Source: Suipraeoptans intestinalis
GTDB taxonomy: Bacteria > Bacillota > Clostridia > Lachnospirales > Lachnospiraceae
Assembly: GCF_009696485.1 (NCBI RefSeq)
Contig: NZ_VULY01000018.1
Coordinates: 186,001 to 250,000 of the forward strand
Length of the DNA stretch: 64,000 bases
Direction: 5' to 3'
Below the pieces are notes generated by a model. That model was not told the origin of the DNA and ran no database searches. It worked only from the letters and a program-made list of their open reading frames with translations. Position numbers and translations under genes: made by a program. Of this stretch, positions 1 through 8,692 are shown one piece after another. Every line of letters starts with the position of its first letter. The stretch's first letter is position 1.

Positions 1-1591
1 TCTTATTCTGGGAAAACGCCTGCATCAGCCTGTCTTTTTCAGCAGGCTTCATTTTTCCATGCAGACATTCCACACAGATCTCCTTCCCTAATGCCTCCCG
101 CAAAACCTCCGTATAATCCGTCACGTTTTCTGCATCCAGATGTTCGCTTTCTTCCACCATCGGGCAGATCACATAACACTGCCGCCCCTCTTCCACCTGC
201 TTCTTTAAAAAGGCGTATGCCTTTTTGCGGTAATCCGTTCCCACCACGCAGTTCTTGATCGGAATCCGGTTTAAAGGACGCTCCGCTATCACGGAAACGT
301 CCAGATCGCCATACAAAATAATCGCCAGCGTTCTGGGAATCGGCGTTGCACTCATGACCAAAACATGCGGTTTTTTGCCTTTTTTTGCAAAATCTCCTCT
401 CTGGTTTACGCCGAATCTATGCTGTTCATCTGTAACTACCAGAGCAAGATCATGATATTCCACCTGCTCCTGGATCAGGGCATGCGTTCCCACTACAATA
501 TCCGCCCTGCCCTCTCGAATCCTTTCATAGACTTCTTTTCTTGCCTTCCCTGTCAGGGATCCGGTTAAAAGTTCCACGGTAACGTCAAGGCCTGCAGCCG
601 CAAACATATTCTGCAGGTTTTCGTAGTGCTGGTTTGCCAATACCTCCGTCGGCGCCATCAGCGCTCCCTGATATCCGCTTCCCACCGTCTGAAGAAGTGC
701 CAGAACCGCCACGATCGTTTTGCCGGACCCCACGTCTCCTTGTATCAGTCTTGCCATCATTTTTCCGGATCTCAGATCTTCGGAAACCTCCCGGCACACC
801 TGCCTTTGCGCATTTGTCAGCCGATAAGGTAAGGATTCCTCCAGTTTTTGGCTCAGCCTGGTATCCCAGGCAAGATAACTGCTTTCCTCCGCTTCCTTCT
901 TTTCTTTCAGACCTCTGACGGCAAGGATAAATGTGAGAAATTCGTCAAACACCAGTCTTTGTCTACTATATTCAAATTCTTCTTTTGTTTTGGGAAAATG
1001 GATTCCAAGAACAGCGTCTTTCCACAGAAATAGATGATTTTCCTTCAGAATATGCTCCGGCAAGGCTTCCTCTTTGAACGTAAAATGCTCCAGAACCTGC
1101 TGGACCGCCTTTTTTACCACTTTGTTGGACAACCCTGCCGTCACACTGTAAACAGGCTGCATGGAATGCAGCCTTTCTTTATATGCCTGTAAAGAGAGAA
1201 AGATTTCAGGCTGCTCCATTCGGAACTCGCCTTTTTTTAAGACAATCCTCCCCCTTAAAATAATTTCCTGCCCTTCTTTGAAGCTATGCTTTAAAAAGGG
1301 CATACGAAACCACAGTACACGGAGACTTCCCGTATCATCCCGGATCAAAAGAGTCGTGACCTGCATTTCCCGACTGCCCGCCACCCGCACCGGTGATACG
1401 ATCTTTCCCCTTATCGCCTGTATCCGTCCTTCCTCCAACTGGGAGATGAATACAGGCACTTCATAAATATCGTAAGTCCTAGGATAGAAGCGGATCAGAT
1501 CTCCCACTGTAAAAAGCCCCAGCTTCTGGAAGAGTTTTTCCGTCTTTTCTCCTATCCCTTTCAGTTGATTTAATCTTGTCTCTTCTATCAT
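1..1591 (-). CDS. recG: ATP-dependent DNA helicase RecG (3' part outside the window)
   Basis: Branched-DNA helicase that remodels Holliday junctions and stalled forks. About 530 codons are visible from the start codon at 1589-1591; roughly the last 150 residues of a usual ~680-residue RecG lie beyond the left edge. The N-terminus carries the helix-hairpin-like LKGIGEKTEKLFQKLG of the wedge region. The Walker A motif GDVGSGKT lies near residue 285, the DEQHRFG box near 386, and ECLHGKMKPAEKD near the edge. It lies 16 bases after fakA, so it is probably the last gene of the asp23-fakA-recG operon. Identification is secure; only the truncation by the window limits it. Confidence 0.97.
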   Translation of the reverse strand, partial: MIEETRLNQLKGIGEKTEKLFQKLGLFTVGDLIRFYPRTYDIYEVPVFISQLEEGRIQAIRGKIVSPVRVAGSREMQVTTLLIRDDTGSLRVLWFRMPFLKHSFKEGQEIILRGRIVLKKGEFRMEQPEIFLSLQAYKERLHSMQPVYSVTAGLSNKVVKKAVQQVLEHFTFKEEALPEHILKENHLFLWKDAVLGIHFPKTKEEFEYSRQRLVFDEFLTFILAVRGLKEKKEAEESSYLAWDTRLSQKLEESLPYRLTNAQRQVCREVSEDLRSGKMMARLIQGDVGSGKTIVAVLALLQTVGSGYQGALMAPTEVLANQHYENLQNMFAAAGLDVTVELLTGSLTGKARKEVYERIREGRADIVVGTHALIQEQVEYHDLALVVTDEQHRFGVNQRGDFAKKGKKPHVLVMSATPIPRTLAIILYGDLDVSVIAERPLNRIPIKNCVVGTDYRKKAYAFLKKQVEEGRQCYVICPMVEESEHLDAENVTDYTEVLREALGKEICVECLHGKMKPAEKDRLMQAFSQNK

Positions 1592-1607
1592 ATCCCTGCC
1601 TGACGGA

Positions 1608-3263
1608 CTATTCCACTGCCATCACGTAGTAATAGATCGGCTGTCCGCCGTAATGAGCGTCTACATCCAGATCTGGATACAGCTCTTCTACCGCCTGCAC
1701 AAATGCTGCCGCCGCTTCTTCGCTGACGTCTTCCCCGTAATAGAGACTGATCAGCTCGGAACTGTCATCTACCAAATGATCCAGCATCTCTCTGGCTGTC
1801 GCTTCCACTTCTTTCCCTACTGCCAGAATCCCATTATCGCCAATTCCCATAATGTCGCCTTCTTTGATCTCTTTCTCATCGATACAGGTATCCCGGACTG
1901 CGTAGGTAACCTGTCCGGTCTTCACTTTTGCGATCTCCTCCAGCATCACAGCCTCATTGGAGGGTACATCCTCCTCCGGCATGAAATTGATGACTGCCGT
2001 GATTCCCTGGGGAACCGTCTTTGTCGGGATCACTATGATCTCCTTCTCCTTCACCAGTTCCCTGGCCTGATTGGCTGCCAGTACAATGTTCTTGTTGTTT
2101 GGAAGGATGAATATAGTATCCGCATTGACCTGTTGGATAGCATTGAGCATATCCTCTGTGCTGGGGTTCATTGTCTGTCCCCCTTCGATGATGTAATCTA
2201 CACCCAGTTCACGGAAAATATCATTCAGTCCCTCTCCTATGGAAACAGCGATAAAGCCCATCTTTTTCCGCTCTTTTTCTTCCTGCGCCTGCTCCCGTGC
2301 CAGTCTCTCGGAATCCCGGATCAGTTTTTCCTGGTGCTCCTCCCGCATATTGTCGATCTTGATACGGGAAAGCTGCCCATATCCCAGAGCTTTTTGCAGC
2401 GCCATACCCGGATCGTTGGTATGTACGTGGATCTTTACCACCTCTTCATCTGCTACGCAGACAATGGAATCACCAATGGAAGAAAGGTACTGTTTCAGTT
2501 CTCTTTCCTGTCCTTCTGTAAATTCCTTTTCCGTCAGGATGATAAACTCTGTACAATAGCCAAAACGAATCTCCGCCTCTTCTGTCACAGATGCTGCTTT
2601 TACTACTCTTTCCGCTGCCGGAATGATAGCCGGATAGTCTATTTCTTTCCCTAAAAATGCATCGTAAGCACCCTGGAGGATCTCGATCAGTCCCTGTCCG
2701 CCGGAATCCACCACGCCTGCCTCTTTTAAAACAGGCAGCATCTCCGGAGTCTTTGCCAGAACTTCCCGCCCATGTGCGATCACTTCGCCGAGAAAGACCT
2801 CCAGATCCTCGGTTTCTCCCGCCATCTGGGCTGCCTTGTCCGCAATCCCGCTGGCAACCGTCAAAATGGTTCCTTCCTTTGGCTTCATAACCGCCTTGTA
2901 AGCCGTGTCCCGTCCCCTGGCACATGCTGCCGCCAGTACAAAGGCGTCTACTTCTTTTTCCTGACGGATCGCTTTCGTGAATCCTCTTAACAACTGCGAC
3001 AGGATAACCCCTGAATTTCCTCTTGCTCCCCGCAGAGATCCGGAGGAGATGGCTTTTGCCAGTTCCTCCATCGTCGGATTTTCCAAAGCCGCCACTTCCC
3101 TGGCAGCCGCCATGATGGTCATGGACATGTTCGTTCCCGTATCCCCGTCCGGGACGGGAAACACGTTCAGTTCGTTGATATATTCCTTTTTTGCCTCAAT
3201 ATTCCTTGCTCCGGCAAGAAACATTTCAGCCATCTTATCTACACTTATCGTTTTCGTAGCCAC
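1608..3263 (-). CDS. fakA: Fatty acid kinase catalytic subunit FakA / DAK2-DegV fusion (YloV)
   Basis: ATP-dependent kinase that phosphorylates fatty acids held by FakB carriers so exogenous fatty acids can enter phospholipids. The 551-residue length fits the family. The N-terminal DhaL/DAK2 domain shows the Mg-binding loop NVFPVPDGDTGTNM (residues ~29-42) and SLRGARGNSGVILSQLLRG (~75-93); the middle and C-terminal DegV-like domains follow. The start is a GTG with an AAGGAGG site 8 bases upstream. It follows the Asp23 gene by 13 bases, the classical yloU-yloV pairing of Firmicutes. No fakB is present in this window. Confidence 0.93.
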   Translation of the reverse strand: MATKTISVDKMAEMFLAGARNIEAKKEYINELNVFPVPDGDTGTNMSMTIMAAAREVAALENPTMEELAKAISSGSLRGARGNSGVILSQLLRGFTKAIRQEKEVDAFVLAAACARGRDTAYKAVMKPKEGTILTVASGIADKAAQMAGETEDLEVFLGEVIAHGREVLAKTPEMLPVLKEAGVVDSGGQGLIEILQGAYDAFLGKEIDYPAIIPAAERVVKAASVTEEAEIRFGYCTEFIILTEKEFTEGQERELKQYLSSIGDSIVCVADEEVVKIHVHTNDPGMALQKALGYGQLSRIKIDNMREEHQEKLIRDSERLAREQAQEEKERKKMGFIAVSIGEGLNDIFRELGVDYIIEGGQTMNPSTEDMLNAIQQVNADTIFILPNNKNIVLAANQARELVKEKEIIVIPTKTVPQGITAVINFMPEEDVPSNEAVMLEEIAKVKTGQVTYAVRDTCIDEKEIKEGDIMGIGDNGILAVGKEVEATAREMLDHLVDDSSELISLYYGEDVSEEAAAAFVQAVEELYPDLDVDAHYGGQPIYYYVMAVE

Positions 3264-3276
3264 GTCTTGCCCCTCC

Positions 3277-3636
3277 TTAATCGATGACTCTTACGCCTTC
3301 AATGTAGACATTGATCTTATCTACCGGCATTCCGGAAAATTCTTCCACTTTATACTTTACATTGCTGCACAGATTGTCTGTGACGGCCGAGATGTTCACA
3401 CCATAAGACACGATCACATGAAAATGGATCGCGATATGATTATCCTCTGAGATCCTTACCTGTATTCCTTTGGTCAGACTCTCTTTTTTCAACAGGTGAA
3501 CCAGTCCGTCCTTCATATTGACCGCCGCCATCCCTACGATCCCAAAGCACTCTACCGCTACCGTTCCCGCATATTTCGCAATAACTTCCGCATCTACCGT
3601 CACGATGCCAAGTTCTGTACTCATACATCCTTTCAT
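3277..3636 (-). CDS. Asp23/Gls24 family envelope stress protein (YloU-like)
   Basis: Small (119 aa) cytoplasmic alkaline-shock type protein whose molecular role is not settled; members attach to the membrane or affect envelope stress. The family pattern is visible: GIVTVDAEVIAKYAG near the N-terminus, VECFGIVGMA, and the C-terminal block SGMPVDKINVYIEGV. The start at 3636 is preferred because GGAGG lies 7 bases upstream; a downstream ATG at 3624 has a poorer site. It is the first gene of an operon with fakA and recG, driven by the promoter at 3682-3710. Confidence 0.9.
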   Translation of the reverse strand: MKGCMSTELGIVTVDAEVIAKYAGTVAVECFGIVGMAAVNMKDGLVHLLKKESLTKGIQVRISEDNHIAIHFHVIVSYGVNISAVTDNLCSNVKYKVEEFSGMPVDKINVYIEGVRVID

Positions 3637-3681
3637 ATCGAAACCTCCGTTCTCTTCCCCTGCTGCCTACGCAGTACTGAT

Positions 3682-3710
3682 ATTATACTCTGTTTTTTAT
3701 TTGATTACAA
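3682..3710 (-). promoter_or_regulatory. Sigma-A promoter of the asp23-fakA-recG operon
   Basis: On the minus strand TTGTAA (3705-3710), a 17-base spacer and TATAAT (3682-3687). It lies about 45 bases before the Asp23 start codon and just after the rpmB terminator, so it opens a new transcription unit. Confidence 0.75.
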
Positions 3711-3743
3711 CTATTAACTCCCTGTCCCGGTTCCTTATAAAGC

Positions 3744-3775
3744 AAAAACTCAGATTCCAAAACGAAATCTGAGTT
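3744..3775 (-). terminator. Rho-independent terminator of rpmB
   Basis: A perfect 10-bp stem (3747-3756 with 3766-3775, AACTCAGATT arm) followed on the minus strand by a run of T. It lies 23 bases beyond the rpmB stop codon. Confidence 0.85.
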
Positions 3776-3797
3776 CCTCATTCTTCTTTCTCCTGCA

Positions 3798-3986
3798 TTA
3801 TGCACGCTCTACTCTGCCGGACTTCAGACAAGAAGTACATACATACATCTTACGTGTAGCACCGCCCTCTGTCTTTACACGAACGGACTTCACATTTGAC
3901 TTCCACATTTTTGGTGTTTTTCTATTAGAATGACTTACATTATTTCCAAAGTGAGCACCCTTTTCGCAAATAGCACATTTAGCCAT
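3798..3986 (-). CDS. rpmB: 50S ribosomal protein L28
   Basis: Large-subunit ribosomal protein of 62 aa, the standard bacterial length. Two CxxC pairs (CAIC at residues 4-7 and CTSC near 52-55) mark this as the zinc-binding form of L28. The start is preceded by TAGGAGGTGCAGTC, an optimal site. It stands alone, with its own promoter and terminator, which is the usual arrangement in Clostridia. Confidence 0.98.
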   Translation of the reverse strand: MAKCAICEKGAHFGNNVSHSNRKTPKMWKSNVKSVRVKTEGGATRKMYVCTSCLKSGRVERA

Positions 3987-4011
3987 GACTGCACCTCCTA
4001 ACGCTCAAAAT

Positions 4012-4027
4012 AAGTTCTTACGAACTT
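4012..4027 (-). promoter_or_regulatory. Short hairpin in the rpmB leader
   Basis: AAGTTC and GAACTT form a 6-bp inverted repeat with a 4-base loop, between the rpmB promoter and ribosome site. It could stabilise the leader or take part in feedback control; the sequence alone does not decide. Confidence 0.4.
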
Positions 4028-4038
4028 GCAACATTGAT

Positions 4039-4067
4039 ATTCTAGCAAATCTCATCTAAAATTGCAA
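4039..4067 (-). promoter_or_regulatory. Sigma-A promoter of rpmB
   Basis: Minus-strand TTGCAA (4062-4067), 17-base spacer, TAGAAT (4039-4044), about 52 bases before the L28 start codon. Confidence 0.78.
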
Positions 4068-4112
4068 GACCTAATTTTTTCTTCTTGTCGGAATCCTGTC
4101 GGAAAGATTCTC

Positions 4113-4541
4113 CTACTCCTCTTCCGAAGCTTTCTCCAGCATATCCGCAACCTTCTGTTCTGTCATCTTCCCTTCTTTTTTGGGTGAAAAACGATCCACA
4201 AGATCCGGAACCATATCCAAAATCTTGGTCATGGTATCCTGGTTTTTAATATTGACCAGCTTGGTCTTTCCGTTTTGTATCACAAGAACTGCGCTGGGCG
4301 TCATCTTTCCGCCCATTCCTCCTGCGCCCTTTTGCTTCCTCTCTCCCTGTCTTCCGCCTGCTTCCACATTTTTCCCGCTCTGAAAGCTGCCGGCTCCGAT
4401 GGCAAAAGATACATCCACCAGCGGAAGAATGATAACATCGCCGATATGGACGGGCTCTCCTACCACCGTCTTGGACGACACCACACTATCCACTCCCTGA
4501 AATAGCGCCTCTACCGTTTCCTTAAAATTCTGTTCTGCCAT
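4113..4541 (-). CDS. ytfJ: Sporulation protein YtfJ (GerW family)
   Basis: Forespore-expressed protein of spore-formers; in Bacillus it is needed for normal germination, though its biochemical role is unknown. The 142 aa contain the family core: GEPVHIGDVIILPLVDVSF, a glycine-rich AGSFQSGK stretch, then GGKMTPSAVLVIQNGKTKLV and a basic/acidic tail. Its start overlaps the stop of the DUF2953 gene upstream (TAATG-type, one-base overlap), giving translational coupling. It is evidence that the organism can sporulate. Confidence 0.93.
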   Translation of the reverse strand: MAEQNFKETVEALFQGVDSVVSSKTVVGEPVHIGDVIILPLVDVSFAIGAGSFQSGKNVEAGGRQGERKQKGAGGMGGKMTPSAVLVIQNGKTKLVNIKNQDTMTKILDMVPDLVDRFSPKKEGKMTEQKVADMLEKASEEE

Positions 4542-5494
4542 TATCTGTCCCTTCCTTTCCTGCGTGCCATATTGTTTTTATATTCCATGATATCCCGATA
4601 GGTCATTCGAACCGCTTTCCTGCAGCCAAGGCCCGCCAGCAGCCTGATCATCCACCACAGGTAGACTCTGCCGCAAACGCTTCCGTCCACCTCCAAAACT
4701 TCCGTCTCAAAATCGGGAAGGATCTCTATCCGATCCTCATAAACCGGATACAAAACTGCCAGTCCTGCCAGAACATACCCTGTTGTTCCGGGATCTTCAA
4801 AGCCAAATACAAATCTTCCTCTTATATCTTTCGGCTTTAGTTTTTTAAGAAGAATCCTACCTTCTTTTTTCAGTATCTGGAATGCTCTTTGATGGATGGG
4901 ATCCTCCAGAAATTCTTTGAGAGCCTCCTTTTGCTCCTGCAGCCATCTGATGGTATCACGGATATTACGAAACTTTCTCTTGATCTCTTCCCATCCCTGT
5001 CGGATCCTGTTTAAAATGCTTTTTTCTGTACTTTCTTTTTCTGCCGCTTCCACTTTCCCAGGATTTTCTTCCATTTCAGGATCCGTCTGATCCACTGGAT
5101 CCACTGGATCCTCTGGTTCCATTTCCTGGAAAGGAACGGGATCTGTTTCCTTTTGGTCCGCTTCGTCATCACTTTTTTCCTCACTCGTTTTCCCGCCGGA
5201 CTGTCTCTCTTTTTTTTCCTGTCCCAAAAGCGAATCGCTCCCCCACTTCCAAAAAGCGACTCTGACCTTCCATTTTGCTCCTTCTTCATAATAGAAACAA
5301 GCTGAAACCAGGCCAAAACACCACCTTATCACAGCCCTGCCTCCCCGCTCTTCCTTCATCCGGTTCCAGTTTCCTTCCATCCGATAGCAGATTGGTAAAA
5401 ACAGGATCCCCGATAGAATAAGAACAAGCAGTCCTGCAAAAACTCCCAGGCAGATCCCCAGTCCTTTCAATAGGATTAAAATCATATGCAACAT
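4541..5494 (-). CDS. ytfI: DUF2953 membrane protein (YtfI-like)
   Basis: Sporulation-associated membrane protein of unknown biochemistry. Residues ~4-33 are a hydrophobic membrane anchor (LILLKGLGICLGVFAGLLVL within it). The middle (~85-150) is highly acidic and low in complexity, rich in Glu, Asp and Pro. The C-terminal part has the DUF2953 features KPKDIRGRFVFGFEDPGTTG and a second hydrophobic stretch. At 317 aa it is longer than the Bacillus protein because of the acidic insert. It precedes ytfJ, as in other Firmicutes, and sits two bases after a small unknown gene. Confidence 0.82.
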   Translation of the reverse strand: MLHMILILLKGLGICLGVFAGLLVLILSGILFLPICYRMEGNWNRMKEERGGRAVIRWCFGLVSACFYYEEGAKWKVRVAFWKWGSDSLLGQEKKERQSGGKTSEEKSDDEADQKETDPVPFQEMEPEDPVDPVDQTDPEMEENPGKVEAAEKESTEKSILNRIRQGWEEIKRKFRNIRDTIRWLQEQKEALKEFLEDPIHQRAFQILKKEGRILLKKLKPKDIRGRFVFGFEDPGTTGYVLAGLAVLYPVYEDRIEILPDFETEVLEVDGSVCGRVYLWWMIRLLAGLGCRKAVRMTYRDIMEYKNNMARRKGRDR

Positions 5495-5495
5495 T

Positions 5496-5822
5496 TTATT
5501 CGCCCTGTTCCTCCCTTGCTTTCAGATAAGAACACACGTCTGCGTTTCCGGTGTTTTGGTAAGCATCCTCCACGATCTCTACCAGAAGTTCCAGCGCCTC
5601 CTCGTAGCCGACTGCCATTCCCGCGATCTTTACCTGTTCTCTGGGATACCAGGTCTGTAAAAACATTCCGGCATGGCAGATCTCCAGCGACATTCTCTCT
5701 CCCTCTCTGCAAAGGAGCAGGTAAACCGAAAACTGGATGCTGTTATCCTCCAGCTTTCGGATGATGGTTTCCTTCTTTTCTTTTGCTCTTTCTGTCAGGT
5801 ACAGATTCTTGAAATAGCGCAT
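5496..5822 (-). CDS. Conserved small protein of unknown function (108 aa)
   Basis: I do not recognise the family. The start at 5820-5822 has AAGGAG 7 bases upstream; longer readings would run into the PBP gene. The protein begins MRYFKNLYLTERAKEKKE and is predicted to be a soluble alpha/beta protein without signal peptide or membrane segment. It has a central block VYLLLCREGERMSLEICHAG, and a helical C-terminal half EEALELLVEIVEDAYQ. It lies between the PBP gene and ytfI, spaced 19 and 1 bases, so it belongs to the same transcript; a role in spore or envelope biology is only a guess. Confidence 0.8.
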   Translation of the reverse strand: MRYFKNLYLTERAKEKKETIIRKLEDNSIQFSVYLLLCREGERMSLEICHAGMFLQTWYPREQVKIAGMAVGYEEALELLVEIVEDAYQNTGNADVCSYLKAREEQGE

Positions 5823-5841
5823 TCCCTTCTCCTTTTGACCG

Positions 5842-7311
5842 CTACTGATAATAGGCGTCAAATACCTGTTTCGCCACCTGCGTGCCACTGATGCTTCCAT
5901 CGGAAGCTTCAATGATGACACTGATTGCCAGCTGCGGCTGATCCACATCACACATTCCGATAAACCAGGAATGTGTCTTTTCCTGATCATTGCTGTACTC
6001 TGCCGTTCCTGTCTTCCCTGCCGCGGTATAGCCGGCTCCTGCAAACACGGAAGCCGTACCGTAAGAGGCGACGGCCGTCATATACTCTTTCAGTTTTGCG
6101 GCCTCCTCCGGCGTCATCAGGGTTCTGTATTCTTTCGGCATCTGCTTTTCGATCACCTTTCCGGAATGGTTGGTGATCTTATCTACCAGATAAGGCTTCA
6201 TCAACACGCCCCCGTTGGCGATGGAAGCCGTGATCAGCGCCATATGATAAGGGCTTACCTGGGTCTGTCCCTGTCCCATAGCCGTCATCATTTTGTCCGC
6301 GCTGCCTGACTGCCCCGTCAATGTAAAGCTGCTGCGGCTTCCCGGCAGAGGACCGGGGAGCTTACTGTCAAACAGAAGTTCCTTGGCTGTTTTTTGAAAC
6401 CGGGAAACATCCAGCATCAATCCAATATTCGAAAACGAGGCGTTGCAGGAGTATGCCAGACTGTCCTGAAGATCCACCACTCCATGAGCCTGGTGATTGT
6501 AGCAGTGGATCAGCGTCCCCTCATATTCTATGTATCCCGGACAGGTGTAGGAGTAGGATTCGTAATCCGGATGTTCTCGCATATATTCCAATGCCGTTAC
6601 CACCTTAAAGGTGGATCCCGGTACATAGTTTCCCTGCGTAGCCCTGTTCAGCAAAGCGCTTTCCGGATCTGCATTCAGGTACTCCCAATTTTCTTCTATC
6701 TGATTGGGATCATAGTCCGGCTTGGACACCATAGCCACAATCTTTCCGGTGGAAGGCTCTATTGCTACCACGGCTCCCCTGTAAGGCCCCAGCGCGTCCC
6801 ACGCCGCTTCCTGTAGGCGGGCGTCCAGCGTCGTCACAATGTTATCTCCCGGATTTTTCTTGTTTTGGAATTCGTTTTGCAGCTTGGTAAGAAAAAATTC
6901 GTTGGATGTCAGAAGATTATAATTCTCTGCGGACTCCAACCCCGTCTTCCCTTGTTGACTGTAGCCTACTACATGCGCAAACAGATTACCGTAGGGATAC
7001 TGTCTGACTTCTTTTCCGTCTGCTCCTGTGACTGTCTCCGCCAAAACGTTGCCGTTGCGGTCCTGGATCTGCCCTCTGGTGATCCGTTTGCTGTTGGCAT
7101 CCTGTCTGGCATTGTAGGGACTTTTGATCAGATCCTTACTTTTTACCGCCTGAAAATAAATGATATATCCCATCAAAGCCAGAAACAGCAGGACATATAC
7201 ATATGTCACCTTGGCAAACTCCCTGTTACCGGATCGTTTTTTCCTTGCCTTTCTCCGGTCTTCTCTGTCTGCTTCTTTTCTCTCTTTCCGCGGCATTGCC
7301 CTTTTTTCCAT
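5842..7311 (-). CDS. Class B penicillin-binding protein (peptidoglycan transpeptidase)
   Basis: Monofunctional DD-transpeptidase that cross-links peptidoglycan, partner of the FtsW/RodA-type polymerase encoded just upstream. A basic cytoplasmic tail is followed by one membrane segment (~34-54), then a short non-catalytic domain and the penicillin-binding domain. All active-site motifs are present: STFK (~233-236), SCN (~288-290) and KTGT (~433). The reading frame extends to 7425 (TTG), but I chose the ATG at 7311 because GGAG lies 6 bases upstream; other in-frame ATGs (7389, 7323, 7296) have poorly spaced sites. Even so the gene overlaps ftsW by 86 bases. Which process it serves (division, elongation or sporulation) is not shown. 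Confidence 0.92.
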   Translation of the reverse strand: MEKRAMPRKERKEADREDRRKARKKRSGNREFAKVTYVYVLLFLALMGYIIYFQAVKSKDLIKSPYNARQDANSKRITRGQIQDRNGNVLAETVTGADGKEVRQYPYGNLFAHVVGYSQQGKTGLESAENYNLLTSNEFFLTKLQNEFQNKKNPGDNIVTTLDARLQEAAWDALGPYRGAVVAIEPSTGKIVAMVSKPDYDPNQIEENWEYLNADPESALLNRATQGNYVPGSTFKVVTALEYMREHPDYESYSYTCPGYIEYEGTLIHCYNHQAHGVVDLQDSLAYSCNASFSNIGLMLDVSRFQKTAKELLFDSKLPGPLPGSRSSFTLTGQSGSADKMMTAMGQGQTQVSPYHMALITASIANGGVLMKPYLVDKITNHSGKVIEKQMPKEYRTLMTPEEAAKLKEYMTAVASYGTASVFAGAGYTAAGKTGTAEYSNDQEKTHSWFIGMCDVDQPQLAISVIIEASDGSISGTQVAKQVFDAYYQ

Positions 7312-8683
7312 TTTTCTCTCCATCTTCCGCAATGCTTCTCTTTGCTCGTAACTTCTCTCGTTGTCTTCTCTCAATATCTTCTTCCTCATCTTCCCGCAGG
7401 ATATACAGTCCCTGGATAATAGCAAACAGGATCAAAGTACTGACCAGAGAACTGCCTCCATAGCTGATCAACGGCAGGGTCACTCCGGTAGAAGGGATAA
7501 ATTTAGTCACGCCGCCCACCGTTAAAAACACCTGGAAAATATAACAGGTTCCCAGTCCCAAAGCCACCATCTTATAAAACATGTTGTGAAGCTGCATTGC
7601 GATATTCAGAAACATCACGTAGCAGCTGATACAGATCAGAATCACCGCAAGAGCAAAGATCAATCCCATCTCCTCTGCGATCGCCGAAAAAATAAAATCC
7701 GTGTCCGCAACCGGAATACTGTCAGGCGCTCCCTGGAATAAGCCCATCCCAAACCATCCTCCCGTTCCGATGGCAAACAAAGACTGCGCTACCTGATATC
7801 CTCCTTTGTCGTACACCGCAATGGGATCCTTCCACACCAGAACTCTGACTCTTACATGGTTGAACAGATGATACGCTCCCACTGACGCTGCGCCGCCGGA
7901 CAGGACGCCCGCCGCCACATAGAGAAACTGATGCGTTGCCACATAAAGCATCGTCAGGTATACCACAAAGACGATCAGGGCAGCGCCCAAATCTGTAGAG
8001 GCCACCAGGATCAGCACGTGGAATGCCGCAAGGGTTGTGGTAACCACAATATTTTTAAATTCCATGGATTTTTTGAAGCTGGCCGCCACAAAAAATACGA
8101 AGATGATCTTTACCAGCTCCGAAGGCTGAATACTGATCCCTGCAACGGTAAATCCCAGCCTTGCCCCGTAGGATACCCTTCCTAAGACTGCCACCACGCC
8201 CAGAGACAGGATACCCAGTCCTCCATAAAAAAGCCTCCACTCGGACAACAGCTTCAGTTTTCGGATGATCACCGGGATCACAAGGCTGAGGGCAATGCTT
8301 CCCGCTGCGATGATGTACTGTTTCATCGCTTTCTCATAATTTAGTCTGGTGATCATGATCAGTCCTACACTTAAAAGCATACATAGATTATTTACCACCA
8401 AACGCGACGCTTTAGGATAAAGATTCGTATAGAGGATTATAGTGGCGCTAAACAGAACCACTTGCATTAAATAAAAAGCGATCATTTTTAAATCCGATGT
8501 TTCCAGATACATGACCAGAAACGCCGTCATGTGCATCAGAAACATCAGCACATTCTGCTGCGTCAGGATCTTTTTTTTTGCCTCCGGGCTTCGATAGGCA
8601 AATACTCCAAAACACAAATACGCATAGACGACGATCATCACGATCAAAATGTATTTGGAAAGCTCTACTATAATATTTATCAT
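7226..8683 (-). CDS. SEDS peptidoglycan polymerase, FtsW/RodA/SpoVE family
   Basis: Integral-membrane glycosyltransferase that polymerises lipid II. About ten or more hydrophobic segments are seen; the SEDS hallmarks include RLGFTVAGISIQPSELVK and the C-terminal VGGVTKFIPSTGVTLPLISYGGSS. Length is 485 aa, somewhat long because of a ~60-residue basic cytoplasmic tail (RRQREKLRAKR onward) that is translated from the stretch overlapping the PBP gene. Pairing with a class B PBP is the general SEDS-bPBP arrangement. I do not assign FtsW rather than RodA or SpoVE from sequence alone. Confidence 0.93.
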   Translation of the reverse strand: MINIIVELSKYILIVMIVVYAYLCFGVFAYRSPEAKKKILTQQNVLMFLMHMTAFLVMYLETSDLKMIAFYLMQVVLFSATIILYTNLYPKASRLVVNNLCMLLSVGLIMITRLNYEKAMKQYIIAAGSIALSLVIPVIIRKLKLLSEWRLFYGGLGILSLGVVAVLGRVSYGARLGFTVAGISIQPSELVKIIFVFFVAASFKKSMEFKNIVVTTTLAAFHVLILVASTDLGAALIVFVVYLTMLYVATHQFLYVAAGVLSGGAASVGAYHLFNHVRVRVLVWKDPIAVYDKGGYQVAQSLFAIGTGGWFGMGLFQGAPDSIPVADTDFIFSAIAEEMGLIFALAVILICISCYVMFLNIAMQLHNMFYKMVALGLGTCYIFQVFLTVGGVTKFIPSTGVTLPLISYGGSSLVSTLILFAIIQGLYILREDEEEDIERRQREKLRAKRSIAEDGEKNGKKGNAAEREKRSRQRRPEKGKEKTIR

Positions 8684-8692
8684 GCCTTACTC

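Noticed and set aside
1653-2654. 333-codon plus-strand frame opposite fakA
   Set aside because: Antisense shadow of a well-conserved gene; the product is His/Cys/Leu-rich without any domain.
5823-6044. Longer start for the 108-aa protein
   Set aside because: It would overlap the transpeptidase-domain end of the PBP gene by about 200 bases, and the ATG at 5822 has a good AAGGAG site.
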